NCBI RefSeq assembly: GCF_000372725.1
Contig: NW_005200170.1
Coordinates: forward strand, 611,389 to 675,388
Origin: Emiliania huxleyi CCMP1516
Taxonomy: Eukaryota > Haptophyta > Isochrysidales > Noelaerhabdaceae
Length of the DNA: 64,000 bases
Direction of reading: 5' to 3'
Shown here: positions 48,862 to 60,190 of the stretch, one piece after another
Position numbering within the stretch: the stretch's first letter is position 1
Layout of the letters: each line of letters begins with the position of its first letter
The notes under the pieces: model-generated
Database searches by the model: none
What the model saw: only the letters and a program-made list of their open reading frames with translations
Told to the model about the DNA's origin: nothing
Position numbers and translations under genes: made by a program

Positions 48862-51800
48862 ATGCATTGGACAGCAATTTTCCTATGCCTGCTCGCCACT
48901 GCGGGCGGAGTACAGCCTAAAAGAGGGCAGTATACGGCGGCGCTCGACGGCGGCGACGATAGCGTGCTAGTCCGGCCGGGCAATCTGTTGCCGGCGGCGG
49001 AGCGGGCGTCGAGCAGCGTCGTGGCGGTCTCTGATCAAGTCGTGGCAGCGGCTGAGCGAGGCGACGAGGTGGAGGTGCTGGCGTGGCTCGACGGCGGCGG
49101 GCGGACCGACGCGACGTACGAGAGAGGAGAGGTGAGCGGCATCACGCTGCTGATGGGCGCCGCCGTCGGAGGCCACGAGCGGGTGGTCGAGCTGCTGCTG
49201 CGGCGCGGCGCAGAGATCAACCAGCAGAACAGCAACGGCTGGCCCGCGCTGATGTACGCCGCCAGCGAAGGCCACGAGCGGGTGGTCGAGCTGCTGCTGC
49301 AGCGCGGCGCAGAGGTCAACCTGCAGGGCAGCGACGGCGACACCGCGCTGATGTACGCCGCCAGCGAAGGCCACGAGCGGGTGGTCGAGCTGCTGCTGCA
49401 GCGCGGCGCGGAGATCAACCTGCAGGATAGCAACGGCTTCACCGCGCTGATGGCCGCCGCCGTGTCCGGCCACCCCGCCGTCGTGCGGCGCTTGCTGCGG
49501 GCGGGCGCAGACGCGGCGCTGCGCTCTGAGGCTGGCAAGTCCGCGTTGCAGTACGCCAAGGAGAAGGGCGACAGCGCGTGCGTCGAGGCCTTTCGGAAGC
49601 ACCTCGCGAACTCGGTTGCGGGACGGCGCGAGGCGACGGCAGTCGGCGGCGCAGGCGCAGTCGGTTCCTCCGGGGGCGCTTCTGGCTTGGCAGTCCCCGA
49701 CGAGGTCGTGCTAGCGGCGGAGCGAGGCGACGAGACGGAGGTGCTGGCGTGGCTCGACGGCGGCGGGTGGACCGACGCGACGTACGAGAGAGGAGAGGTG
49801 AGCGGCATCACGCTGCTGATGGGCGCCGCCGTCGGAGGGCACGAGCGGGTGGTCGAGCTGCTGCTGCGTCGCGGCGCGGAGATCAACCTGCAGACCAGCG
49901 ACGGCCACACCGCGCTGATGGCCGCCGTCAGACACGGCCACGAGCGGGTGGTCGAGCTGCTGCTGCAGCGAGGCGCGAATGCCGACCAGCAGAACAGCAA
50001 AGGCGTCACCGCGCTGATGAATGCCGCTGGCCAAGGCTACGAGCGGGTGGTCGACAGTCTGCTGCAGCGCGGCGCGGAGATCAACCTGCAGACCAGCGAC
50101 GGCCACACCGCGCTGATGGCCGCCACCATGTCCGGCCACCCCGCCGTCGTGCGGCGCTTGCTGCGGGCGGGCGCAGACGCGGCGCTGCGCTCTGAGGCTG
50201 GCAAGTCCGCGTTGCAGTACGCCAAGGAGAAGGGCGACAGCGCGTGCGTCGAGGCCTTTCGGAAGCACCTCGCGGACGCGGTTGCGGGACGGCGCGAGGC
50301 GACGGCAGTCGGCGGCGCAGGCGCAGACGGTACTTCCTCCGGCGGCGCTTCTGGCTTGGCAGTCCCCGACGAGGTCGTGCTAGCGGTGGAGCGAGGCGAC
50401 GAGACGGAGGTGCTGGCGTGGCTCGACGGCGGCGGGCGGGCTGATGCAACGTACGAGAGAGGAGAGGTGAGCGGCATCACACTGCTGATGGGCGCCGCCG
50501 GCTACGGCTATGAGCGGGTGGTCGAGCTGCTGCTGCGGCGCGGCGCGAATGCCGGCCAGCAGAACAGCAAAGGCGTCACCGCGCTGATGAACGCCGCCCT
50601 CAACGGCCACGAGCTGGTGGCCGACTTGCTGCTACGGCACGGCGCGGAGATCAACGTGCAGGACAGCAAAGGACTTACCGCGCTGATGGCTGCCGCTGGC
50701 CAAGGCTACGAGCGGGTGGTCGACTTGCTGTTGCGGCGCGGCGCGGAGATCAACAAGCAGAGCAGCGACGGCGGCGCCGCGCTGATGCACGCCGCCCGCA
50801 GCGGCCACGAACGGGTGGTCGATCTGCTGCTGCAGCACGGGGCAGAGATTAACCTGCAGAGCAGCGAGGGCAGCACCGCGCTGATGTATGCCTACCACAA
50901 CGGCCACGAGCGGGTGGTCGACTTGCTGATGCAGCGAGGCGCGGAGATCAACCTGGCATCCCCGCCGTCAGCGAGGCGCTTACTGTCACGGAAACAGGCA
51001 GCATACCTGGCATACCTGGCATACCTGGCATACCTGGCGGTTACGAACCTGGCATACCTGGCGGTTACGGCCCAAATGGCCTACGCCTTCAGCGTTCTAT
51101 GGCGATTGTTCTCCGAGCAAGGTCGGAGGGGGCGCCCGCACCGGCTGCGTCGAACGGCGCGAGAGCGCGCCATGGCCTTGCTGTTTTCCGACATGACCGC
51201 GCTCTCTGGTTGGTGCTTCCGCGCTCACTTGTTGTTTGCTTTCATCCCCTTTGTGGTCTGGGGGTGGGCCAATACCTTGCTTTGGACCTTGGTGGGCATT
51301 GTTCGGCCCTTGGATGCGAGAGCAGCGGAACCGGCGCGAGGCGAGCGAGGGCGGCCACGGAGGCGTGGGGGGGCAGACGCTGAGGCGGAGGCGGCGCGAG
51401 AGTGCGCCCGGCTCGAGGAGAGGGCGAGGCAGGAGCAGCGAGAGGCGCGGCGAGCGGAGGCGGAGGCGGCCAAGGCGGCCAAGGACGCGAGGCGGCGAGA
51501 GGCGGAGCGCCGGGCGGCGGCGGCGAAGGCGGCGGCGGCCGAGGCCAACCGGCAGATGGCCAAGGCGCGCGATGCGGCGGAGAACCCTCCTGCGCCGGTG
51601 GAGCTGGGCGCCGAAGAGGTGTGTGAGTTGAAACAGGATCCGTTGCCTCGCTGCTCCTCCCCAGCCACGGTTGCCGGCGCGGCCTCTGTAGGTGCTCAGT
51701 GCGCTCGAAGCGGCGGTGGAGGTTGGGCGCGGCGGCTTCGGCGTCGTCTATGCGGTGGAGCTGCCCTCGCTGCCGGGCTGGGGCCGCGTCGCCGTCAAGC

Positions 51801-53221
51801 GAGCCCTCTCAGAGGTGGATGCGAGGGAGGTGATGGCCGAGGTGTCCAACTTGCGGAGGTGCGCGCACCGGGACGTATTGCCGCTACTCGGCTACTGCGG
51901 CGCGCCACGTGCGGCTTGCATCGTGACGGCGCTCATGCGAGGCGGCTCGCTCGATGACCACCTCCTGCTCTCACCCGACGCGCGGGCGCGGCTGCAGAAG
52001 CTCGGCTTCAAAGGCACTCCGGGCCTGTCGTGGTCGCAACGACTCTCGGCGCTCTGCGACGCGGCGAGGGCGCTGGTGCACCTCCACTCGAACCTCATCC
52101 TCCACCGCGACGTGAAGACGGCCAACATCCTGCTCGACGGCGCGCTGCTGCCGCTGCATACGGCGGGGGGCGAGAGGCGCGTCTACCCCGAGATCACCCG
52201 AGATTGCCCTAGATTGCTCTAGATCGCTCGAGCTCCACGCCTTAGGCGCGTCTACCGCGCCTTCCTCTCCGACGTCGGTCTCGCCAAGGAGCGGGCGGGC
52301 GGGTCGATGACCATGGCGACCAATGCGACCAGCAACGTCTACTCGACCGGCTTCGCGGACCCGAACTTCCTCGACTCAAACCAGCACTCGGCCAAGACGG
52401 ACGCGTACGGGCTCGGCATCTCGCTGCTGATGGCGTTGACGGGCGGCGAGCCGTCCAGAGGCCTCAGGAGCACGTACGAGGACGACGTCTTGGACATGGT
52501 CGCCGGCAAGGAGGGCGCCGGCGGCGGGCTGTTGCATGCGGCGAGGCGGGCGGCCCACTGGCCTCAGGCGGCGACGCGAGAGCTGGTCAAGGCTGTGCAC
52601 GGGCTCGTCTACGAGCGAAAGTCGCAACGCTTGCCTCTGCCAGAGGCGTTGGCGGCGTTCGAGGCGGCGTTGCGCTTCGGTGGCGATGACGACGGTGGCG
52701 CGGATGCTGGAGCGGCCGCGGCGGCGCCGGCTGCTGCCGAAAGACCGACGGCGTCCGGCGCCGCTTTCTCGGCCAGCGGTGCCACATCCAGCGGTGCCTC
52801 GGCAAGCGCTTCGTCGTCGTCTGGGGGCGGCTCTGCGCCCGGCTCTCTGACGCGCGCGGTCGGCGGGCTGCACAAGGAATATGTGGCGGGCGGCGGCGAT
52901 GCGTCGTTGGCGCGGCTGCAAGACCGGATCAGCAACGCTTATTTGTCCATGATGGGGCATCTCGAGCGGCGGCACGAGCAGCGGGGAGGCGCGCCGCTGC
53001 CCAAGGGCAGCAGCGAGGAGGAGAAGATCAACGCGCTTGCGCCGCGCAGCGCCGGGCAGTCGCAGCTCTGCGACTCCGCGCATACCCTGCGGCGCTGGTA
53101 CAATGCGTGCAGGCACGAGCGAGGCCAGTGGAGCGTGGGTGCGCGGCCGAGTGACAAGGAGGTGGCGCGGGTGATTGAGAGGATCAGGGGGTTGCTGGAC
53201 CTCGTGGAGCGGCGGGCGTAG
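48862..53221 (+). CDS. ankyrin-repeat protein kinase with signal peptide and hydrophobic segment
   Basis: Exons 48862-51618, 51692-52176, 52246-53221; about 1405 residues. MHWTAIFLCLLATAGG is a likely signal peptide. Residues about 55-690 contain three ankyrin cassettes, two of them almost identical. An AYL nonapeptide-coded repeat and a hydrophobic stretch (LLFAFIPFVVWGWANTLLW) suggest a membrane segment near residue 790, then an Ala/Glu/Arg coiled coil. The kinase has VGRGGFGVVY, VAVKRA, ILHRDVKTANILLD and LSDVGLAKE (DVG in place of DFG). The C-terminus is a Ser/Ala-rich tail and a helical domain. Intron 1 is GT-AG (rejoins GAEE|VLSALEAAVEVGRGG). Intron 2 has a GC donor with AGGCGCGTCTACC at both ends. 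Predicted receptor-like Ser/Thr kinase; ligand unknown. Confidence 0.85.
49027..50950 (+). repeat. three tandem ~660 bp ankyrin cassettes
   Basis: Each cassette begins with GCGAGGCGACGAGACGGAGG (or a close variant) and contains GTGAGCGGCATCACGCTGCT. The first two end in the same GGCAAGTCCGCGTTGCAGTA ... AAGCACCTCGC block. Starts at about 49050, 49722 and 50390 give a period near 670 bases. Confidence 0.9.
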
Positions 53222-53670
53222 TCCGGTTGGGTAGCGAGGGTACTAGATAGAGTGTGTTCCGCGGAAAGGAGGAATCTTCTCTCCCCAAGAGCGCCACTCT
53301 TGGAGCGCCGCCACCAGCACCGCCACGGAGCGCTGCAAGCCGCGCCGAGCAATGTCCAATGACGGCTTAGCCCTAATAACCGCGCTATTTAGGGCTTAGC
53401 CCCCCCCCCCCCCCGGGGGGGGGGGCGGGCGCCAAATTCTGTTGCTGGCCGCGGGCGGGACAGTTTTCCTCGACACAGTCACGCGTGTTTTCTGGCCATA
53501 TTCCCGCGAGGCCGTAGAGAGGCACAAGGGTCCAAATGTGTCAAGACACGCACTGGGGCTGATCCCGACGCACTCACCATTCCGTCTCGGTTCATCGCCG
53601 TCCAGCGACAACCATACCGCGCCGGTGTCACAGGCAGGCGTGCTAAGACTGATTTTGCGCCTTCTCGCAA
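53222..53670. other. convergent intergenic region
   Basis: Contains C- and G-runs at 53400-53425 and no recognised gene. Confidence 0.4.
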
Positions 53671-54084
53671 TTACTCGTCTTTTTTGTTGTTGTCTGCCTG
53701 CTCGCAGCTGCGCGCGCGGGCGCTCCGCGCGCTCGGCCTCGCTCGCGGCGCGCTCGCCAGCCTCCTTCGCCCGGCGCTCCTTCTGCCGGTTCTTCTTGGC
53801 CTTGCGTGCCGCGGCTCGAGCCGCGAGCTGCTCCTTGGTGAGCTCCTTCTTCTTCGGCGCGGTGCGCTCGATGTACGAGCGCTCCGCCGCCTGCACCGAG
53901 CCACCGACTCGCGGTCGCCCGCGGCCTTCTCGTGCTTCAGGTCGACCTCGATGGTCGCGTAGCCAGGCCTTATCACCCTGACACAAGACGCACCGAACAA
54001 CCTTGCGACCATCACCGCGTCCTCCAGTTGCGCGCGCGATCGGAGCGCGATTCCAGGGTCCGCTGCGCATCCCCGGCGGCGCAC
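53671..54084 (-). CDS. small basic protein of unknown function, frame interrupted
   Basis: The first part reads LRSRAQLEDAVMVARLFGAS and CVRVIRPGYATIEVDLKHEK. The second, one frame over, reads AAERSYIERTAPKKKELTKE and a Lys/Arg/Ala helix. Removing GCCGCG...GTGCAG (35 bases) joins them in phase, so either a very short GC-AG intron or an indel is present. The Lys/Arg-rich C-terminus suggests RNA or nucleolar binding. Start and exact 3' end are uncertain. Confidence 0.4.
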   Translation of the reverse strand: MRRRGCAADPGIALRSRAQLEDAVMVARLFGASCVRVIRPGYATIEVDLKHEKAAGDRESVARCRRRSARTSSAPRRRRRSSPRSSSRLEPRHARPRRTGRRSAGRRRLASAPRARPSARSARARSCEQADNNKKDE

Positions 54085-54306
54085 GACGCGCGGTGGCCGG
54101 CGCTTGCGCGCCAGCCCCGTCCGCCGCCGGGTCCGCGGCCGCGGTCCCTGTCATAGCTACGCGCGCCATGGAGAACGGCGGGCACTTCTCGAGAGCATAA
54201 AACAGCGGAGAGCACAGAATGTCTCGTAAAACTAAAAGCAGAGCTCGCCTGTCGCATCTGTGCACCCCCCCCCCCTCCCTCCCCTCCCCTGCCCACAAGC
54301 GCTCGC

Positions 54307-55236
54307 TCAGGGCGCGACGCCCTCGGCGGCCAGCTTGCGCAGCATGTCCGCCGCGGCAGTCTCGGGCGGCTGCGGCCGCGAAGGCGCGTGGCCCTGCAGG
54401 TAGGCGACGTCGGGCAGCTCCATACCGTTGAAGTTGGAGCCGGCGCACGACGTGTACGCCCCCATGTCGGAAAAGTAGAGCCAGTCCCCAACCTCGAGCT
54501 CCGGGAGGTTGGCGTCGGCGATGACGCAGTCGATGCCGTCGCAAGTCGGCCCCCAGACAGTGCACGCCGCCACGCCCTCCCCGCCCGCCGCCTCACTGCC
54601 GCCACCGCCCGCGCCGCCGCCGCCCCCGCCCCCGCCGCCCTCGCCCCGCGCCAGCAGCACGGCGCACTCCGGCGCCGCGTGGTCGTAGAGGACGCAGTTG
54701 AACGAGCCTGCGCACAGAGGGAGGGAGGGCGGTACAGTACGCGCACACTCACAAGGCGGCGGTTGGCGGGGGCGCTGGGCCGCCGCCTGGGGTGATGGAG
54801 CGAGCGCTATAGGCTGTCGGTCGGAGGGTAGATGACCGCTATATCTCGGCATACCTCGTCCGTACACAGCTCACAGGCGGAGTAGCCGTGTACACCTCTC
54901 TCCATATCTCGGCTACATCTCGGGGGGGGGGGGGGAAGGCGAGCCGTATAGGCCGTCGTTCAGAAAGTAGTTGATCCGCACGGCTTCTGCTCCGTCGCCG
55001 TCGCCGCCGTCCACCGCCCTCCGCGCAACCTGAGGCGAGACAAGGTAGCCGTCGCCACACACACACGGCGGTGGAAGGAGGAGAGATGGGGGGGGGGGGG
55101 GGGCGTAACGCCCGCGACTCCACACCAGGCAGGCGGGAGCCCACGGTATTCAAGGACGAGCTTAAAAGTGCAAGGCCCGGTGCGCGTGGGTGAGCGGTGT
55201 GCGTGCGCGCGTGTGTGTGTGTGTCTCTATGTGTGT

Positions 55237-55287
<51 letters not shown>

Positions 55288-58200
55288 TGTGTATGTGTGT
55301 GTGTGTGTGTGTGTGCGTGCGCGACCTTCTTGCCGATCACGCACGCGGCGAGCGTGTGCGTCGACGCGGCGAAGAGGCGGCCGGGCTCGGCGATGAGACG
55401 GAGGCCTGCGGGAAGGTTCCGAGAAGGGTCGGGGAGGCGTCTGTGGAAGAGAAGGCTAGGGGGAAGGTTCCAAGAAGGGTCGGGGAGGCGTCTGCGAAGA
55501 GGAGTGGGAAAGTGGCGGAGACGCGCAAACCTTGCCGGCGCGGGAAGTGCAGGTCGAGCGCCTATTGCAAATGAAATGGTAAATCATGACCCAATTGTCA
55601 AATCCACCCGTCAAGCGTGGAGGTCGAGCGCCGCGCGGAGGCTCGCCGCCATCGACGAGAACGACACCTGCGCGCTGTCGACGCCAGGGAAGCCGCCGCC
55701 GACGTCAAGCACGCTCATCGGCCGGCCGCGCTGCTCGGCGAGCGCGAAGATGGCGGCGGCGCGCGCGACGGCGTCGCCGAACGCGTCGGTGGAGGAGGAG
55801 CCTAGAAAAAAGAAAGACAAACCCCGTGGCGGCCGGGGCGCGGTGTTTCTTTTTTCGAGCGGCGGTGGAGGAAGAGCCTACAAGACAAAGGGCCGGCCGC
55901 CCGCGGTTGGGCGATCGTGGCTCGGGCATCCCACGGCATGGTGGTGGTGGTGGTGGTGGTGGTGGTGGTGGGGTGGGGTGGGGTGAGGGGGGCGCCGGAG
56001 CCGACGTGGAAGGAGACGCCGACGACCTACGAAAGAAAAGAAGTGCGGCAGCCGTGTTTGAGTGTTCGAGCGCCGACGTCGACGACGCGCCGTCGACCGC
56101 TAGGCCCAAGCGGTGCTAGATCTCATCCAGATCTCGGCCAGATCTCGGCCAGATCTCGGCTGTATCTGGTCGACCGTCAGGCCGAGTCCGTGCGCCACGT
56201 CGAGCAGCGCCGCCGCCTCGGCCGGCCGCGCGCCGTACTTGTTTGAGAGGACGCACTGCGCCTGCGGGAGGGTCCTCTCGTGTCATCTCGTGCGATCTCG
56301 TGCGATCTCGTGCCATCTCGTGCGATCTCGTGCCATCTCGTGCGATCTCGTGCGATCTCGGCTGATCTCGTGTCATCTCGCGTGCTCGTCTGAGAGGACG
56401 CACTGCGCTTGAGGTCGTCGACGGCCGTGAGGTGTGAGCCGAGGTGCAACTCTGAGCCGAGGTGCGCCCGAATGCAAACGGGAATGCAAAATGGGCCTGT
56501 GACGTGCCCGAAGTGTCCCCGAAGTGTCCCCGAAGTGTCCCCGAAGTGTCTCCCTGAAGTGACTCCCCGAAGTGTGCAGCAAACCCTCAAGCGCGTCTGC
56601 TCTCGCAAGACCGCCGCTCGCAAGGCCGTGCAGGGGCTTCTGGGCTGGCGCCCCTCCGCCACCGGAAGCAGCGTCCCCCGACGTGTGCACCCGCAAGTGC
56701 CTGTGGCGCGCCTGCGAGTCGTCGACAGCGACGCGGAGGAGGAGGCGCATCGAGGGCGCCAGCGCCGCCATCTTGCGCAGCTCCGCCTCGCCTGCGGGGG
56801 ACATGTCGTGGACACGTCTTGGACATGTCTTGGAAATCTCTTGGACATGTCGTGGACACGTCTTGGACATGTCTTGGAAATCTCTTGGACATGTCTTGGA
56901 AATCTCTTGGACATGTCGTGGACACGTCTTGGACATGTCTTGGACAAACCGCGGAGAGGGCCGATGCTTGCGCAGCTCCGACGCGCCGTCAAAGACGGTC
57001 ATGATCTCGTGCGATATCTCATGTGATCTCGTGCGATCTCGTGCGCCGTCAAAAACGGTCAGCGGCACCTGGCAGTGTCTCGGAAGTGTCTCGGAGGTGT
57101 CTCAGAAGTGTCAAAGTGTCTCGGAAGTGCCCTGCAGGCGCGCCGTCAAAGACGGTCAGCGGCACGCCCTCCTTGGACGCGCACCGCACGTGGGAGGGCT
57201 GCCTACCGCGTGGAGCACGAGATCGCACGAGATCGCACGAGATCGCACGAGATCGCTCGAGATCGCTCGAGGGCTGCTCTACGGCGTGGAGTACACCGCG
57301 CGTTCCGGGATTCAGAGAGCCGGAGACTTCTTGAGAGGGGGGGGTGCGTGCCCGGTCTGTCTTTCGAGAGCTAGAGAGAGCCGAAATGCGCGTCTGCTCG
57401 GGCGCTCCAGCGTCTCCGGCGCGGCTGCTTGTGGCTGGGTTGGCATACAAGCGCGAGGCGGGTCTGTTCAGGGTCTAAGTCTCGTAATAATAATACTCAA
57501 ATTCCGGGTCTACTTCTCCGGCATCTGCTGCACGGCTGCTTGATCGGGTTGGCGTAGACGATCCGCGAGGCCGGCACGCCGAGGCTGCGCACCTGCGTGC
57601 GACGGGCACCCGAGGATGGGCGTGAGAGGTGCGGCGCTGCGTCCCGAGGATGGGCGTGAGAGGTGCGGCGCTGCGTCCCGAGGATGGGCGTGAGAGGTGC
57701 GGCGCTGCGTCCCGAGGATGGGCGTGAGAGGTGCGGCGCTGCGTCCCGAGGATGGGCGTGAGAGGTGCGGCGCTGCGTCCCGAGGATGGGCGTGAGAGGT
57801 GCGGCGCTGCGTCCCGAGGATGGGCGTGAGAGGTGCGGCGCTGCGTCCCGAGGATGGGCGTGAGAGGTGCGGCGCTGCGTCCCGAGGATGGGCGTGAGAG
57901 GTGCGGCGCTGCGTCCCGAGGATGGGCGTGAGAGGTGCGGCGCTGCGTCCCGAGGATGGGCGTGAGAGGTGCGGCGCTGCGTCCCGAGGATGGGCGTGAG
58001 AGGTGCGGCGCTGCGTCCCGAGGATGGGCGTGAGAGGTGCGGCGCTGCGTCCCGAGGATGGGCGTGAGAGGTGCGGCGCTGCGTCCCGAGGATGGGCGCG
58101 AGAGGTGCGGCGCTGCGTCCCGAGGATGGGCGTGAGAGGTGCGGCGCTGCGTCCCGAGGATGGGCGTGAGAGGTGCGGCGCTGCGTCCCGAGGATGGGCG

Positions 58201-60190
58201 TGAGAGGTGCGGCGCTGCGTCCCGAGGATGGGCGTGAGAGGTGCGGCGCTGCGTCCCGAGGATGGGCGTGAGAGGTGCGGCGCTGCGTCCCGAGGATGGG
58301 CGTGAGAGGTGCGGCGCTGCGTCCCGAGGATGGGCGTGAGAGGTGCGGCGCTGCGTCCCGAGGATGGGCGTGAGAGGTGCGGCGCTGCGTCCCGAGGATG
58401 GGCGTGAGAGGTGCGGCGCTGCGTCCCGAGGATGGGCGTGAGAGGTGCGGCGCTGCGTCCCGAGGATGGGCGTGAGAGGTGCGGCGCTGCGTCCCGAGGA
58501 TGGGCGCGAGAGGTGCGGCGCTGCGTCCCGAGGATGGGCGTGAGAGGTGCGGCGCTGCGTCCCGAGGATGGGCGTGAGAGGTGCGGCGCTGCGTCCCGAG
58601 GATGGGCGTGAGAGGTGCGGCGCTGCGTCCCGAGGATGGGCGTGAGAGGTGCGGCGCTGCGTCTCGAGGATGGGCGTGAGAGGTGCGGCGCTGCGTCCCG
58701 AGGATGGGCGTGAGAGGTGCGGCGCTGCGTCCCGAGGATGGGCGTGAGAGGTGCGGCGCTGCGTCCCGAGGATGGGCGTGAGAGGTGCGGCGCTGCGTCC
58801 CGAGGATGGGCGTGAGAGGTGCGGCGCTGCGTCCCGAGGATGGGCGTGAGAGGTGCGGCGCTGCGTCCCGAGGATGGGCTTGAGAGGTGCGGCGCTGCGT
58901 CCCGAGGATGGGCCTGAGAGGTGCGGCGCTGCGTCTCGAGGATGGGCGTGAGAGGTGCGGCGCTGCGTCCCGAGGATGGGCGTGAGAGGTGCGGCGCTGC
59001 GTCCCGAGGATGGGCGTGAGAGGTGCGGCGCTGCGTCCCGAGGATGGGCGTGAGAGGTGCGGCGCTGCGTCCCGAGGATGGGCGTGAGAGGTGCGGCGCT
59101 GCGTCCCGAGGATGGGCGTGAGAGGTGCGGCGCTGCGTCCCGAGGATGGGCGTGAGAGGTGCGGCGCTGCGTCCCGAGGATGGGCGTGAGAGGTGCGGCG
59201 CTGCGTCCCGAGGATGGGCGTGAGAGGTGCGGCGCTGCGTCCCGAGGATGGGCGTGAGAGGTGCGGCGCTGCGTCCCGAGGATGGGCGTGAGAGGTGCGG
59301 CGCTGCGTCCCGAGGATGGGCGTGAGAGGTGCGGCGCTGCGTCCCGGGGATGGGCGTGAGAGGTGCGGCGCTGCGTCCCGAGGATGGGCGTGAGAGGTGC
59401 GGCGCTGCGTCCCGAGGATGGGCGTGAGAGGTGCGGCGCTGCGTCCCGAGGATGGGCGTGAGAGGTGCGGCGCTGCGTCCCGAGGATGGGCGTGAGAGGT
59501 GCGGCGCTGCGTCCCGAGGATGGGCGTGAGAGGTGCGGCGCTGCGTCCCGAGGATGGGTGCGAGAGGTGCGGCGCTGCGTCCCGAGGATGGGCGTGAGAG
59601 GTGCGGCGCTGCGTCCCGAGGATGGGTGCGAGAGGTGCGGCGCTGCGTCCCGAGGATGGGTACGAGGGCTCGCCACACCCACTGGGGTGTGGGACGCCGG
59701 CGGCTGTGGTTTCTTGTTCCAGCCATGCATGTGCATCCGAGGGCGCCTGCCGGATCTCGGCCGCCGAGGCGCAGTCGAAGCAGGCGCCCTCGGAGGCGAG
59801 GGTGAGCAGGAGCGCCGGGTCGCCGTTGCACTTGACCGCGTAGTGCGGCACCACCTCGGGGAGCGCCTCCCGCCACTCGGACAGCTTGCGCTTGGCCGCC
59901 TCGAGGTCGACCACGTAAAAGGGCTCCTCCGCGCCGGCGCGGACCGCCGCCGCCATGGCGTCGACCACCGACGCAGGCGGCGGCGGCGCGGGCTGCGGCG
60001 GAGGCGGTGGCGGAGGCCGCGAAACCTGCGACTTGCAGCGCTCGAGAGCGGCCTTGTAGCACGGCAGCAGCTCCTCGTAGGTGGGCGTGGCGACGTTCGG
60101 GCCGCGCTGCGACCAGAGCTGCAGCCGCCACTTCTGGTACTCCTCGGGCGACATGGGCAGCGGCGGAGGGTGGTGGGCCGCGCGCGTCAT
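54307..60190 (-). CDS. ornithine decarboxylase, eleven exons
   Basis: Exons (minus order): 59747-60190, 57540-57592, 57144-57202, 56712-56791, 56175-56261, 56002-56026, 55630-55801, 55530-55561, 55326-55405, 54945-55029, 54307-54707; all phases agree and give 505 residues (an ATG at 60301 would give 542). PLP lysine in YAVKCN; FDCAS; GVPASRIVYANPIKQ; VVGVSFHVGS; SVLDVGGGFPG; RLIAEPGRLFAAS; NDGLYGS; catalytic Cys in VWGPTCDG; FSDMGAYTSCAGSNFNG. It decarboxylates ornithine to putrescine, the entry to polyamines, in cytosol as a dimer. Seven introns have GC donors. Intron 1 holds the 34-base array, and introns 3 and 4 contain duplicated exon edges. It is divergent from the PTPS-like gene. Confidence 0.92.
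55038..55195 (-). repeat. dispersed ~150 bp repeat within ODC intron 9
   Basis: Second copy of the sequence at 43548-43700, occupying most of the GT-AG intron 55030-55325 next to a GT microsatellite. Confidence 0.65.
55205..55318 (+). repeat. (GT)n microsatellite in ODC intron 9
   Basis: About 110 bases of GT dinucleotides with a few CT, AT and GC interruptions. Confidence 0.96.
57612..59663 (-). repeat. 34-bp tandem array, about 60 copies, ODC intron 1
   Basis: Unit (plus strand) GAGGATGGGCGTGAGAGGTG followed by CGGCGCTGCGTCCC. About 60 nearly perfect copies with a handful of point variants (CGCGAG, CTTGAG, GGGTGCGAG, CCGGGG). On the coding strand every unit contains CATCCTCGGGACGCAG, a decoy 3' splice site. 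Because 34 is not a multiple of 3 and the unit lacks stops on the minus strand, all three minus frames stay open; they are not genes. Confidence 0.97.

Noticed and set aside
57612-59663. CRISPR-like direct repeat array
   Set aside because: Units are contiguous with no unique spacers, in a eukaryotic intron; it is a minisatellite.
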